NCBI RefSeq assembly: GCF_900996235.1 | Contig: NZ_CAAJGM010000033.1 | Coordinates: forward strand, 62,001-126,000 | Direction of reading: 5' to 3' | Length of the DNA stretch: 64,000 nucleotides | DNA from: Paraburkholderia sp. BCC1885 | GTDB lineage: Bacteria; Pseudomonadota; Gammaproteobacteria; Burkholderiales; Burkholderiaceae | In this document: one piece after another, positions 1 through 7,624 of the stretch | How positions within the stretch are numbered: position 1 is the stretch's first letter | Layout of the letters: each line of letters opens with the position of its first letter | Translations under genes and position numbers: made by a program | Notes under the pieces: generated by a model | Databases searched by the model: none | What the model was told of the DNA's origin: nothing | Seen by the model: only the letters and a program-made list of their open reading frames with translations

Positions 1-231
1 TATATGCGTATTGACCTCGGTGCACACCCTGACGAACGGGTAACAGGCGCGCACGCGGTGCTCGAACGGCTCGTTGCGCCGGTAACGCGCAAACGCGTCG
101 CGCAGGAAAGACGTGTTCGCCTCGTAGATGGCAGACAGATGAGTGACGGCGTCTGCCGCGTCGTCGAAGGCCTCGGTCGGGAAGTCATTGGCGGGCGTTT
201 GCACCGCGCGCTGATTGGTGTTGTTGTTCAT
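1..231 (-). CDS. amn: AMP nucleosidase, N-terminal fragment (cut by window edge)
   Basis: The first 77 codons of a minus-strand gene are visible; the rest lies left of base 1. AMP nucleosidase hydrolyses AMP to adenine and ribose 5-phosphate in purine salvage. The fragment starts MNNNTNQRAVQTPANDFPTE and ends with the conserved-looking stretch RACYPFVRVCTEVNTHI, which I recognise from the N-terminal domain of proteobacterial Amn. The ATG at 231-229 is the only good start, and the frame is open to the edge. The catalytic phosphorylase-like domain is not in the window, so the name rests on the N-terminal part only. Confidence 0.75.
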   Translation of the reverse strand, partial: MNNNTNQRAVQTPANDFPTEAFDDAADAVTHLSAIYEANTSFLRDAFARYRRNEPFEHRVRACYPFVRVCTEVNTHI

Positions 232-428
232 CGTCGTTCGCCTCGATTGATGAGCTGACATTACCACGGAACCTTGCAGGATTGATCATCGGGGACCGAC
301 CAACCGGCGTCTGCCGGATTGCGCGCATGCCGCGCGCACGGCGTTCGAAAGCGGCGCAAAATAAGGGCACCGCGCCCGTAGGCAAGGCTGGATTTGCTAG
401 AATCGGGTCACCCTATTGGAGAATCACC

Positions 429-824
429 ATGAAGCCGCTCCTTCCCGTCGCCGTTGCGCTGGCACTCGCCATCGCCAGCACTGCGATGGCTGCCCAGCCC
501 GTTGACGCACCGCCGCCCGCCGACCGGCCTCTGTCCGCCAACGAACAGGCCGGCCTGCCGGACCTGGACGCGATCAATCGCCCGGCCGCTGAGGTCAGCT
601 CGAAGGTCGAGATCAATCAGCCGCGCCTGCCGAGCTTCTACGAAAAGAGCCCGAACGGCACGGAGATCACGGAATATCGCGACAAGGGCAAGCCGGTTGA
701 AATCAACGTGCATTCGAACTTCGGCACGAGCTACCACATGGGCGCGCCGCTCGACACGTCGCCGAGCGCGACCAACAGCGGCCATCCGAGCACACGCCTG
801 CCGTCGATGAGCCTGAGCTACTGA
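429..824 (+). CDS. DUF2782-type small secreted protein
   Basis: The 131-residue product has a clear signal peptide (MKPLLPVAVALALAIASTAMA, cleavage near residue 21), so it should be periplasmic. The mature part is Pro/Asp-rich at first and then has EITEYRDKGKPVEINVHS, which fits the DUF2782 pattern of a short beta-rich domain. Genes of this family commonly sit beside homoserine kinase in beta-proteobacteria, as here. The start at 429 follows a GGAG ribosome site at 418-421 and leaves the signal peptide intact. A hairpin at 879-899 follows the gene. The function is unknown. Confidence 0.7.
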   Translation: MKPLLPVAVALALAIASTAMAAQPVDAPPPADRPLSANEQAGLPDLDAINRPAAEVSSKVEINQPRLPSFYEKSPNGTEITEYRDKGKPVEINVHSNFGTSYHMGAPLDTSPSATNSGHPSTRLPSMSLSY

Positions 825-878
825 TTCTTACGGACGCTTACCCGCGGCGAGGCGGCGGCACGCCCGCTCGCCCCCTGC

Positions 879-899
879 AAGGCCCGCGATCCGGGCCTT
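879..899 (+). terminator. hairpin downstream of the DUF2782 gene
   Basis: AAGGCCCG at 879-886 pairs perfectly with CGGGCCTT at 892-899 around a 5-base loop. It lies 55 bases after the stop codon. The downstream T content is weak (CAGTCTGTTT), so termination may be partial and thrB could still be read from upstream. Confidence 0.5.
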
Positions 900-1001
900 C
901 AGTCTGTTTATCGCGCTTGCCGTGTTTGTTCCGTGTTTGTCTATACCTTGCCGCACTGGCCGCACCGCGCCAGCCCGACCACCTGATCCGACGTCTCCCG
1001 C

Positions 1002-1997
1002 ATGGCTGTCTTCACCGCTGTTACCGAACCCCAACTCGCGCAATGGATGACGCATTACGATCTCGGCGACGTCGTCGAGTTTCGCGGCATTGCGTCCGGT
1101 ATTGAAAACAGCAACTTCTTTCTGACCACGACGCGCGGCGAATACGTCCTCACAATTTTCGAAAAGCTGACGGCGCAACAACTGCCGTTTTATCTGGACC
1201 TGATGCGTCATCTGGCGGCGCATCGGGTGCCGGTGCCCGACCCGATGCCGCGTGCGGACGGCTCGCTGTTCGGCATGCTGCAGGGCAAGCCCGCGGCGAT
1301 CGTGACGAAACTCGAAGGCGGCCCGCAATTGGCGCCGGGCGTCGAGCACTGCATCGAAGTCGGCCAGATGCTGGCGCGCATGCATCTCGCCGGGCGCGAC
1401 TATGGGCATCATCAGCCGAATCTGCGCAGCCTGCCGTGGTGGCAGGAGACCGTGCCCGCGGTGCTGCCGTTTCTGAGCGATGCGCAACGCGCTCTGCTGT
1501 CGTCCGAACTCGCGCACCAGCAGGCGTTTTTCGCCTCCGCCGATTACGCGGCGCTGCCCGAAGGGCCATGCCATTGCGACCTGTTCCGCGATAACGTCCT
1601 GTTCACGCAGGCAGCGCCGGAAAGCGGCCACGAGGTGCGCCTCGGCGGCTTCTTCGATTTCTACTTTGCCGGCTGCGACAAATGGCTGTTCGACGTAGCC
1701 GTGACGGTCAACGACTGGTGCGTCGACCTCACCACCGGCAAGCTCGACGACGCGCGCATGGAGGCCATGCTGCGGGCCTATCAGACGGTGCGTCCGTTCA
1801 CGCGGGAAGAGAACCGCCACTGGGGCGACATGCTGCGCGCCGGCGCGTACCGCTTCTGGGTCTCGCGCCTGTATGATTTTTATATGCCGCGTGCGGCGGA
1901 ACTGCTCAAGCCGCACGACCCCGGTCATTTCGAGCGCATTCTGCGCGAGCGCCTTTCGGGCGTTGCACTACCAGGCATCCATACCTCATGCAACTAA
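1002..1997 (+). CDS. thrB: homoserine kinase (ThrB, choline-kinase fold)
   Basis: This 331-residue enzyme phosphorylates L-homoserine with ATP, the committed step towards threonine, in the cytoplasm. It belongs to the aminoglycoside phosphotransferase-like ThrB found in beta-proteobacteria and Pseudomonas rather than the GHMP-kinase ThrB of E. coli. The N-lobe motif [13 protein letters not shown] binds nucleotide, the Brenner motif [11 protein letters not shown] carries the catalytic Asp (H191, D193), and GFFDFYFAG supplies the metal-binding Asp. Length is normal for the family. The stop codon lies inside the next gene (10-base overlap), so the two are probably co-translated. Confidence 0.93.
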   Translation: MAVFTAVTEPQLAQWMTHYDLGDVVEFRGIASGIENSNFFLTTTRGEYVLTIFEKLTAQQLPFYLDLMRHLAAHRVPVPDPMPRADGSLFGMLQGKPAAIVTKLEGGPQLAPGVEHCIEVGQMLARMHLAGRDYGHHQPNLRSLPWWQETVPAVLPFLSDAQRALLSSELAHQQAFFASADYAALPEGPCHCDLFRDNVLFTQAAPESGHEVRLGGFFDFYFAGCDKWLFDVAVTVNDWCVDLTTGKLDDARMEAMLRAYQTVRPFTREENRHWGDMLRAGAYRFWVSRLYDFYMPRAAELLKPHDPGHFERILRERLSGVALPGIHTSCN

Positions 1998-2794
1998 TTG
2001 AAGTTCCCGCGAAGACCGGCTATGTATGGTTCCGGCAAGGCATCTGGCTGTTCCGCAAGAACCCGCTCGCCTTCCTGACGCTGTTCTTCGCCTACCTGCT
2101 GGTGATGACGCTGGTCGCGCAACTGCCGTATGTGGGCGGCGTATTGCCGCTGGTTTTTGTGCCGGGCGTGGCAGTGGGTTTCATGGCGGCGTGCCGCGAC
2201 ACCATCGCGGGCAAGCCCGTGTTCCCTACCATCCTCGTGGACGGCTTTCGCTCGTATGGCTCGGTGGTGGCAAGACGTCTACTGTTGCTGGGCGGCATCT
2301 ATCTTGTCGCGATGGCGCTCGTGCTGGCCGGCTCGGCGCTCGCCGACGACGGCATGCTGCTGAAGGTGATGCTGGGCACCGCGCCCATGGAGCCCGAGAC
2401 CATTCTGAACAGCAACATCATGATGGGGATTCTCGCGGCCATGGCGCTCTATATTCCGGTCGCAATGCTGTTCTGGTTCGCGCCGGTCCTCGCGGCGTGG
2501 CACGACGTGCCGCCGGTCAAGGCGATGTTCTTCAGCATCGTCAGTTGCTGGCGCAACCGCGGCGCGTTCGTCGTGTTCGGCGCCTTGTGGTTCGCGGTGG
2601 AAACAGCCGTCATGTTCGGCCTGACCGCGCTGATGCAAGTGCTCGGCGCCGGGGATTACGCGGTCGCCGTGCTGATGCCCGCCACCATCATCGTCACGAC
2701 CATGCTCTACTGCTCGTTCTACGCGACCTATCGCGGCTGCTTCGGCGTGCCGGCGCCCGACGCGCCGGATCTGCCGCGCACACCGGCAAGCTGA
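1988..2794 (+). CDS. BPSS1780-family inner-membrane protein
   Basis: The 268-residue protein is highly hydrophobic, with about five to six predicted membrane helices (for example around residues 28-60, 95-115, 140-165, 190-220 and 225-250). The N-terminus ([20 protein letters not shown]) matches the BPSS1780 family of Burkholderia, whose function is not known. It overlaps the end of thrB by 10 bases, a gene pairing I recall as usual in this group. Nothing in the sequence links it to threonine synthesis beyond position. Confidence 0.8.
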   Translation: MQLIEVPAKTGYVWFRQGIWLFRKNPLAFLTLFFAYLLVMTLVAQLPYVGGVLPLVFVPGVAVGFMAACRDTIAGKPVFPTILVDGFRSYGSVVARRLLLLGGIYLVAMALVLAGSALADDGMLLKVMLGTAPMEPETILNSNIMMGILAAMALYIPVAMLFWFAPVLAAWHDVPPVKAMFFSIVSCWRNRGAFVVFGALWFAVETAVMFGLTALMQVLGAGDYAVAVLMPATIIVTTMLYCSFYATYRGCFGVPAPDAPDLPRTPAS

Positions 2795-2834
2795 GCGAAG
2801 CTGAAGCGAAAGCGGCTGAGCACGGAGAGCCCGC

Positions 2835-2875
2835 TCGATGCATCGACCGGGCATACCCAGTGCTGACGCGTCAGC
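2835..2875. promoter_or_regulatory. two perfect palindromes upstream of phrB
   Basis: TCGATGCATCGA (2835-2846) and GCTGACGCGTCAGC (2862-2875) are both perfect palindromes, 27-68 bases before the photolyase start. They could be operator sites. No matching regulator is known to me, and no clear promoter elements accompany them. Confidence 0.3.
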
Positions 2876-2902
2876 GAGCCTGTTATCCACCGAGCCGAGA
2901 TC

Positions 2903-4402
2903 ATGACGCGCGTCCGACACCTGACTACCGATTACGACACCGGCCTCGTCTGGTTTCGCCGCGACCTGCGCAGCACCGACCACGCCGCGCTTTACTACGC
3001 CTTGAAGCATTGCCGGCAGGTCTGGTGCGTGTTCGTCCTCGATACGACTATCCTGCAGCCGCTCCTCGACACCTGGAACGCGCGTCGGCCGGATCGCCCG
3101 CCTGAGGACCGGCGGGTTGACTTCATCCTCGCCGCGCTGGATGAGCTGGATCAGGCGCTGCGGCAGCACGGCGGTGCTCTCATGGTCCTGCACGACGACG
3201 CGCGCTCCGCGATTCCCGCGCTGGCGAAACAACTCGGCGTCGAAGCCGTCTTCACCAATCACGACTACGAACCGGCCGCCCTGGAACGCGACGATGCCGT
3301 GCGCGAACAACTCGCCGAACAGGGCCGCGAGCTGATCACGTTCAAGGATCAGGTGATCTTCGAGCGCGAGGAAATTCTCACAGGACAGGGCAAGCCATTT
3401 ACGGTCTTTACGCCCTATAAGAACGCGTGGCTCAAGGAACTCAACGCCTTCGATCTAAAGCCGTATCCCGTTGAGACATATCTCTCGAATCTGGCGCCGC
3501 TGCCCGCCGCCGTGAATGGCCAGCGGCCGACGCTCAAGCAGCTTGGCTTTGCGCCGAGCAACCTCGCTGACCTGAAGCTGCCTGCGGCGATGAGCGGCGC
3601 CCAGCAACTGCTCGACGACTTTCTGACCCGCATCGACAGCTACGGCGACCGCCGCGACTTTCCGGCCGCCAAGGGACCGAGCTATTTATCGATGCATTTG
3701 CGTTTCGGCACCGTGTCAATCCGCACGCTGGCGCGGCTCGCACACGAGTTGTCACTGCAACCGGACGGCAAAGGCGCGGCCACGTGGCTATCGGAACTGA
3801 TCTGGCGGGATTTTTACTTCATGATCCTGTCGCACCATCCGCGGCTCGCGGGCGGCGCGGCGTTCAAAGCCGAGTACGACAGTCTGCGCTGGGAGAGCGG
3901 TAAGCACGCGGACGCGGCATTCGCGGCGTGGTGCGACGGGCGCACCGGCTATCCGCTCGTCGATGCAGCCATGTTGCAGCTCAATCAGACGGGCTACATG
4001 CACAACCGTCTGCGCATGGTGACAGCGAGTTTTTTGGTGAAGGATCTGGGAATCGACTGGCGTCTTGGCGAACGCTACTTCGCCGAGCAATTGAACGACT
4101 TCGACTTTTCAGCGAATAACGGCGGCTGGCAATGGGCAGCCTCGACGGGCTGCGATGCGCAGCCGTATTTCCGGATCTTCCATCCGGTGACGCAATCGGA
4201 GAAATTCGATCCCGAAGGGCGCTTTATCAAGCGTTACCTGCCGCAACTGGCGAACGTGCCGCCTAAGTGGATTCACGCGCCTTGGCTGGCGGGTGCTGAC
4301 CGCCTCGCCGGCTTCGGCGTGACGCTCGAAAAAGACTACCCGGCGCCGATCGTCGATCATGCGGAAGCAAGGCAGCGCACATTGGCGCGCTTCGGCAAAT
4401 GA
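2903..4402 (+). CDS. phrB: deoxyribodipyrimidine photo-lyase
   Basis: This 499-residue flavoprotein splits UV-induced cyclobutane pyrimidine dimers using blue light. The N-terminal Rossmann domain begins GLVWFRRDLRSTDHAALYYA. The C-terminal FAD domain contains LIWRDFYFMIL, MHNRLRMVTASFLVKDL and WQWAASTGCDAQPYFRIF, which hold the FAD contacts and the electron-transfer tryptophans of class I CPD photolyases. Length is typical. The ATG at 2903 was chosen because it precedes the conserved N-terminus by only 12 codons. Two perfect palindromes lie just upstream (2835-2846 and 2862-2875). A cryptochrome is less likely given the canonical C-terminal domain. Confidence 0.93.
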   Translation: MTRVRHLTTDYDTGLVWFRRDLRSTDHAALYYALKHCRQVWCVFVLDTTILQPLLDTWNARRPDRPPEDRRVDFILAALDELDQALRQHGGALMVLHDDARSAIPALAKQLGVEAVFTNHDYEPAALERDDAVREQLAEQGRELITFKDQVIFEREEILTGQGKPFTVFTPYKNAWLKELNAFDLKPYPVETYLSNLAPLPAAVNGQRPTLKQLGFAPSNLADLKLPAAMSGAQQLLDDFLTRIDSYGDRRDFPAAKGPSYLSMHLRFGTVSIRTLARLAHELSLQPDGKGAATWLSELIWRDFYFMILSHHPRLAGGAAFKAEYDSLRWESGKHADAAFAAWCDGRTGYPLVDAAMLQLNQTGYMHNRLRMVTASFLVKDLGIDWRLGERYFAEQLNDFDFSANNGGWQWAASTGCDAQPYFRIFHPVTQSEKFDPEGRFIKRYLPQLANVPPKWIHAPWLAGADRLAGFGVTLEKDYPAPIVDHAEARQRTLARFGK

Positions 4403-4480
4403 CGATAGTGGGTACTTACATCTGCAAACCCCGGCGAACCCCGACAAATCCGGCGGTTCGTTGTACAGCTTCAGCTCAGC

Positions 4481-4657
4481 TTAGTGCTGGATCATCCATG
4501 CCGGATGACGGACGGCAGCTTCGCGGTCCAGCTTGCGCATACGGAATTCGAGATCGTACAGATCCGTTGCTTCAGCCAGGTAAGCGTCGCTACGCTCTTT
4601 GGCCATCTGGTCAGCGGATTTCGTCAGGAACAGGAACAAGCGGCTCAGCAGGTACAT
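4481..4657 (-). CDS. DUF3563 family mini-protein
   Basis: The 58-residue product starts MYLLSRLFLFLTKSADQMAK and continues with a charged helix ending in ATDLYDLEFRMRKLD, the hallmark pattern of DUF3563, small proteins abundant in Burkholderiaceae and of unknown function. The N-terminal hydrophobic stretch could associate with membrane, but no cleavage site is evident. The ATG at 4657 has a GAGG ribosome site 7 bases upstream; a TTG two codons earlier is less likely. The gene has its own strong promoter with palindromic repeats (4677-4734) and converges with phrB. Confidence 0.8.
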   Translation of the reverse strand: MYLLSRLFLFLTKSADQMAKERSDAYLAEATDLYDLEFRMRKLDREAAVRHPAWMIQH

Positions 4658-4676
4658 GATCAACCTCGGAAAGAAT

Positions 4677-4726
4677 CTAGGGTTACTGCCTAGTGGATAA
4701 CCCCTATTATAGGGAAAACCCTAGGG
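4677..4726. repeat. CCCTA/TAGGG palindromic operator region
   Basis: Within 50 bases there are CTAGGGTTA (4677-4685), ATAACCCC (4697-4704), the palindrome CCCTATTATAGGG (4702-4714, one central base) and the palindrome CCCTAGGG (4719-4726). The first palindrome covers the -10 box and the second lies in the spacer, so a protein bound here would block the promoter. Confidence 0.5.
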
Positions 4727-4734
4727 CGTGCCAA
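4706..4734 (-). promoter_or_regulatory. sigma-70 promoter of the DUF3563 gene
   Basis: On the minus strand TTGGCA (4734-4729) and TATAAT (4711-4706) are separated by exactly 17 bases, giving a near-consensus promoter that starts transcription near 4699, about 40 bases before the ATG. This is the best housekeeping promoter I found in the window. Confidence 0.75.
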
Positions 4735-4798
4735 GCACTCTTTCCTGAGGTGTTGCTCTACCGCCGCACATCTGCCGCCGAACTGCGTCGAATACTCT

Positions 4799-6001
4799 CT
4801 AAGCCCCGCCCGACGCGGCTCCGGCGGCAACGCGTTCAGCTTCGCCGGCCTTCGCGGCGCGCCGCTGATATCTGAAAAATTCCCAGATCAGGGCGCTCGC
4901 ATCCGGCCCTTTGGATGAATGGAACGGAACAGCATCGTCGCCGCCGCTCCAGGCATGCCCCAAAGCCTGAACCCGGCACAGGCGCACAACCCGCCGCCCG
5001 CCGCGGACGTAATCGCGCGTCACCACGGCCGCTTTGCGTTCCTCGCGGACCTCGCCGGCTTTGCGTTCGCCCTGTGCGTCCACCAGGCCGTTCAGACGCA
5101 GGAACTGCGCGGTCAATTGTTCGGCATTGACCGGGGCGACTACATGATCCGCGTCGCCGTGGACGATGATGGCCGGCATGCCGGGATACGTGGCCACATC
5201 GACCGCCTGATCCACCAACTCGACCGGGTCGTGGCGCATGCCGCGCCGCATCACGTCCATGGCGGCGATACCCGAGCGCGCCTCGCCGAATGCCGGTCCG
5301 GAATGTAGCGCGACCGCCGCAAAGCGATCCGGATAGCGGATAGCCAGCAAAGTCGCCAATCCCGCCCCCGCCGACAGCCCAGCGACATACACCCGCTCGC
5401 CATCGAAACCATGCTCGGCCACCAGCGCGTCGACCAGCGATACCACCGCGCACGCCTCGGCGCCGCCGGCGGTATCGCCGCTGTCGTACCAGTGCCAGCA
5501 CCGATGTGCATGGACATGCTTGGACTGCTCCGGGTAGACGACCGCGAAATCGAAGCGATCCGCAAGCAGATTCATGCGCGAGCCCTCGGCGAACTCGTCG
5601 ATGGACTGCTTGCAGCCGTGCAGCATCACCAGCAGTGGCAACGGCGCGGACGCCGTCCCGGGCGGCAAATACAACCCGTATTGCAGATGATTGACGAGTC
5701 GTCCCGGCGCGGCAGGCGCGGAGTGGAACGAACGCGTCCATGCACCGCTCGCCCATGCGGCGGCGCGCGGACGAACCCGGGATTCGCGGGCGCCCGGATG
5801 CGGCGCATCGCGTTTGACGGGGGCGCGGACGGTGACAGCCGGCTTGATCGATTTAACGGGCTTGAGCTTGGCGGACAGTTTGCCCGTCGGCCGGACCGGC
5901 CGCGCGGCAGTGCGCTTGGCGGTATCGCGCGCGTGTTGAGCCTGGATCGAGATCAGGCGTTTCAGACCGCCCAGCCAGATTTTCGTCAGACTTTTTGCCA
6001 T
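4799..6001 (-). CDS. PHB depolymerase-family esterase
   Basis: This 400-residue alpha/beta hydrolase resembles the PHB depolymerase/LpqC esterases of Burkholderia, which act on short-chain polyhydroxybutyrate or other esters. The oxyanion segment LLVMLHGCKQ, the lipase box AGLSAGAG (nucleophile Ser), the acidic-residue segment VHGDADHVV and the His segment LGHAWSGG are all present. The N-terminal ~100 residues are basic and Ala/Pro-rich without a normal signal peptide, so an intracellular role is likelier. ATG 6001 is chosen because it gives the family-like start MAKSLTKIWLGGLKRL with a GAGG ribosome site; upstream in-frame codons use TTG. A 15-base palindrome lies 56 bases upstream. Confidence 0.82.
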   Translation of the reverse strand: MAKSLTKIWLGGLKRLISIQAQHARDTAKRTAARPVRPTGKLSAKLKPVKSIKPAVTVRAPVKRDAPHPGARESRVRPRAAAWASGAWTRSFHSAPAAPGRLVNHLQYGLYLPPGTASAPLPLLVMLHGCKQSIDEFAEGSRMNLLADRFDFAVVYPEQSKHVHAHRCWHWYDSGDTAGGAEACAVVSLVDALVAEHGFDGERVYVAGLSAGAGLATLLAIRYPDRFAAVALHSGPAFGEARSGIAAMDVMRRGMRHDPVELVDQAVDVATYPGMPAIIVHGDADHVVAPVNAEQLTAQFLRLNGLVDAQGERKAGEVREERKAAVVTRDYVRGGRRVVRLCRVQALGHAWSGGDDAVPFHSSKGPDASALIWEFFRYQRRAAKAGEAERVAAGAASGGA

Positions 6002-6056
6002 TGGATGATGACCTCGCAAAAAGGGACCGATACTGTCCTGTGGGAACGGCAGGTCG

Positions 6057-6071
6057 TTGTGCAATGCACAA
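6057..6071. promoter_or_regulatory. palindromic operator upstream of the PHB depolymerase gene
   Basis: TTGTGCA-A-TGCACAA is a perfect 7-1-7 palindrome, 56 bases before the esterase start. TGCA-rich dyads of this kind are associated with the PHB-responsive repressor PhaR in related bacteria; that link is inference from memory. Confidence 0.4.
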
Positions 6072-6304
6072 TAACATCAATCGCCAGCCGACGCTTGGCC
6101 GCACCGCGGTATCGAAATCGCGCGTCATCGCCCCCGTCAACGCCTGCCCGCGAGGGCTGCCCGCATCCACGCGGTTTTTCGTCAGACGCTTCATACGCAG
6201 TCGCGCACCGCCAAGGCATCGGCACGAAGCGCCAAAGCCGACGCCATGATGTCGCGCTATAAGTTCCGAACGGCACTCCCGTCTATACTGACAGTCATAT
6301 GCAA

Positions 6305-6325
6305 GAAACACGCGAGACGTGTTTC
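6305..6325. repeat. inverted repeat upstream of the PAP2 gene
   Basis: GAAACACG (6305-6312) and CGTGTTTC (6318-6325) are perfect inverted arms around CGAGA, 83 bases before the PAP2 start and just downstream of the TATACT box. It may be an operator or a 5' UTR hairpin. Confidence 0.4.
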
Positions 6326-6407
6326 AATCTTTGTCGGCCAGATGTTCGGCTGGCGCGTTAAACCATCACGCTTCTGATTCTACGCGGCGCCTGTCGCGCT
6401 CCTTGCT

Positions 6408-7118
6408 ATGCCTGACTTGCCATCTCACGTTTGGAATTTGATCACCAGCCTCGGGGGCGCAGGTGTGACGCTGCCGCTCGCCCTGGCGATCGCCCTGTGG
6501 CTGGCGCTCGGTTACTCGTGGCGCGTGGCCGCGGCGTGGTTGGCTCTGCTGGGCGTGGCGATCGGCGTGGTCACCGTCACCAAGCTGGCGTTTCTCGGCT
6601 GGGGCGTGGGCGTGCGCGAACTGGATTTCACCGGCGTGAGCGGTCACGCCATGCTTTCTACCGCCGTCTATCCAGTCGCGTTGTTCCTGATGCTGCTTCC
6701 GGCGCGGCCTGGGTTCCGGCTCGTCGGCGTCCTGCTGGGAATCGCGGCAGGCATGGCGGTTGGATTGTCGCGCGTGGTGCTGGACGCGCACTCGCCGTCC
6801 GAGGCAATCACCGGTTGCATCGTCGGCGCCGTGACTGCATTGCTGTTCGTGCGCATCGCGTGGGATGCGCAACCCGGCCGCTTGTCGGCCGTGGCCGTCA
6901 CCGTCAGCCTGATGATGCTGGTAATCGGCTTGCATGGCGTGCGCGTGCCGACGCAGCGCTGGGTGACGCACATCGCCCTCAAGGTCTCCGGCCACGACCG
7001 GCCGTTCATCCGCGCCCGCTGGAAGGCGCGCCGCTACAACCTGCCGAACACGGCGCCGGTGGCGCAGACGCGGAACACACTCGCCGCGCCAGGGCAGCCG
7101 AACGTCACGCGCGCGTAG
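6408..7118 (+). CDS. PAP2-family membrane phosphatase
   Basis: The 236-residue protein has about six hydrophobic segments and the PAP2 motifs SGHAM (second motif, catalytic His) and SRVVLDAHSPSEA (third motif, nucleophile His) near residues 82 and 124. The first PAP2 motif (K-x6-RP) is not obvious, so substrate and activity are less certain. Family members dephosphorylate lipid phosphates such as undecaprenyl pyrophosphate or phosphatidic acid at the outer face of the inner membrane. The C-terminal ~35 residues are basic and probably cytoplasmic. It is transcribed alone and converges with the tautomerase gene. Confidence 0.8.
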   Translation: MPDLPSHVWNLITSLGGAGVTLPLALAIALWLALGYSWRVAAAWLALLGVAIGVVTVTKLAFLGWGVGVRELDFTGVSGHAMLSTAVYPVALFLMLLPARPGFRLVGVLLGIAAGMAVGLSRVVLDAHSPSEAITGCIVGAVTALLFVRIAWDAQPGRLSAVAVTVSLMMLVIGLHGVRVPTQRWVTHIALKVSGHDRPFIRARWKARRYNLPNTAPVAQTRNTLAAPGQPNVTRA

Positions 7119-7143
7119 CGGTTTCGGACCACCCCTCCTCAGG

Positions 7144-7527
7144 TCAAACCGCGTACTGCGCGATCCCATTGCCGAACGACCAGTTCTCCTTCGGCACATC
7201 CACGAGATTCACCAGCACGTCTTCCGGCCGCACGCCCGGACTTTCCGCGAGATGCTCCGCAATCCGCTTGAAGAGCGCCTTCTTCATCTCCACGGTGCGG
7301 GTGTTGCTCACGGTGATCTGAATCATCACGAGATCATCGCTGCGGTGGACGCCCAGATACTGCTTGTCGTAGACGAAATTGCCCTCGTCGTGCTCGGTGA
7401 CGGCCATGAAGATGTCATCTGCCGGCACGTTGAACACCTCCACCAACGAACGTTGGATGCCCTGTGTAAGCGCCTGGCGATAAGCAACGGGCTTACCGGC
7501 GCGGACTGCAATTCGGGTGAACGGCAT
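7144..7527 (-). CDS. tautomerase-family protein
   Basis: The 127-residue protein begins MPFTRIAVRAG; removal of Met exposes the catalytic Pro1 typical of the tautomerase superfamily. The length and the two-repeat layout, ending in VLVNLVDVPKENWSFGNG, match the fused, roughly 14 kDa tautomerase branch (YusQ-like, related to malonate semialdehyde decarboxylase) rather than the 62-residue 4-oxalocrotonate tautomerase. The true substrate is unknown. The ATG at 7527 has the strong ribosome site AGGAGTTTCATC; an upstream extension lacks one. It is divergent from a LysR gene, which is probably its regulator. Confidence 0.85.
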   Translation of the reverse strand: MPFTRIAVRAGKPVAYRQALTQGIQRSLVEVFNVPADDIFMAVTEHDEGNFVYDKQYLGVHRSDDLVMIQITVSNTRTVEMKKALFKRIAEHLAESPGVRPEDVLVNLVDVPKENWSFGNGIAQYAV

Positions 7528-7592
7528 GATGAAACTCCTGTTGAAGAAGATTGAGTACACAGCCTAGGCCGCTTCAATCATAATGAACAGGC

Positions 7593-7602
7593 ATCTATAG
7601 AT
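7593..7602. promoter_or_regulatory. candidate LysR binding site between divergent genes
   Basis: ATCTATAGAT is a perfect 10-base palindrome in the 97-base gap between the tautomerase and LysR genes, in the most A/T-rich part of that gap. LysR regulators often bind such dyads and control the divergent neighbour. Confidence 0.35.
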
Positions 7603-7624
7603 ATTTCATTTATTGTCAATAGAA

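Larger units (their letters stand above)
6002..6407. other. gene-free divergent intergenic region, 406 bp
   Basis: This region separates the PHB depolymerase gene (minus) from the PAP2 gene (plus). It holds the TTGTGCA-A-TGCACAA palindrome (6057-6071), a TATACT box at 6284-6289 that could be a -10 for the phosphatase gene (no good -35), and the dyad GAAACACG-CGAGA-CGTGTTTC at 6305-6325. I found no convincing open reading frame with start, ribosome site and codon bias. Confidence 0.6.
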
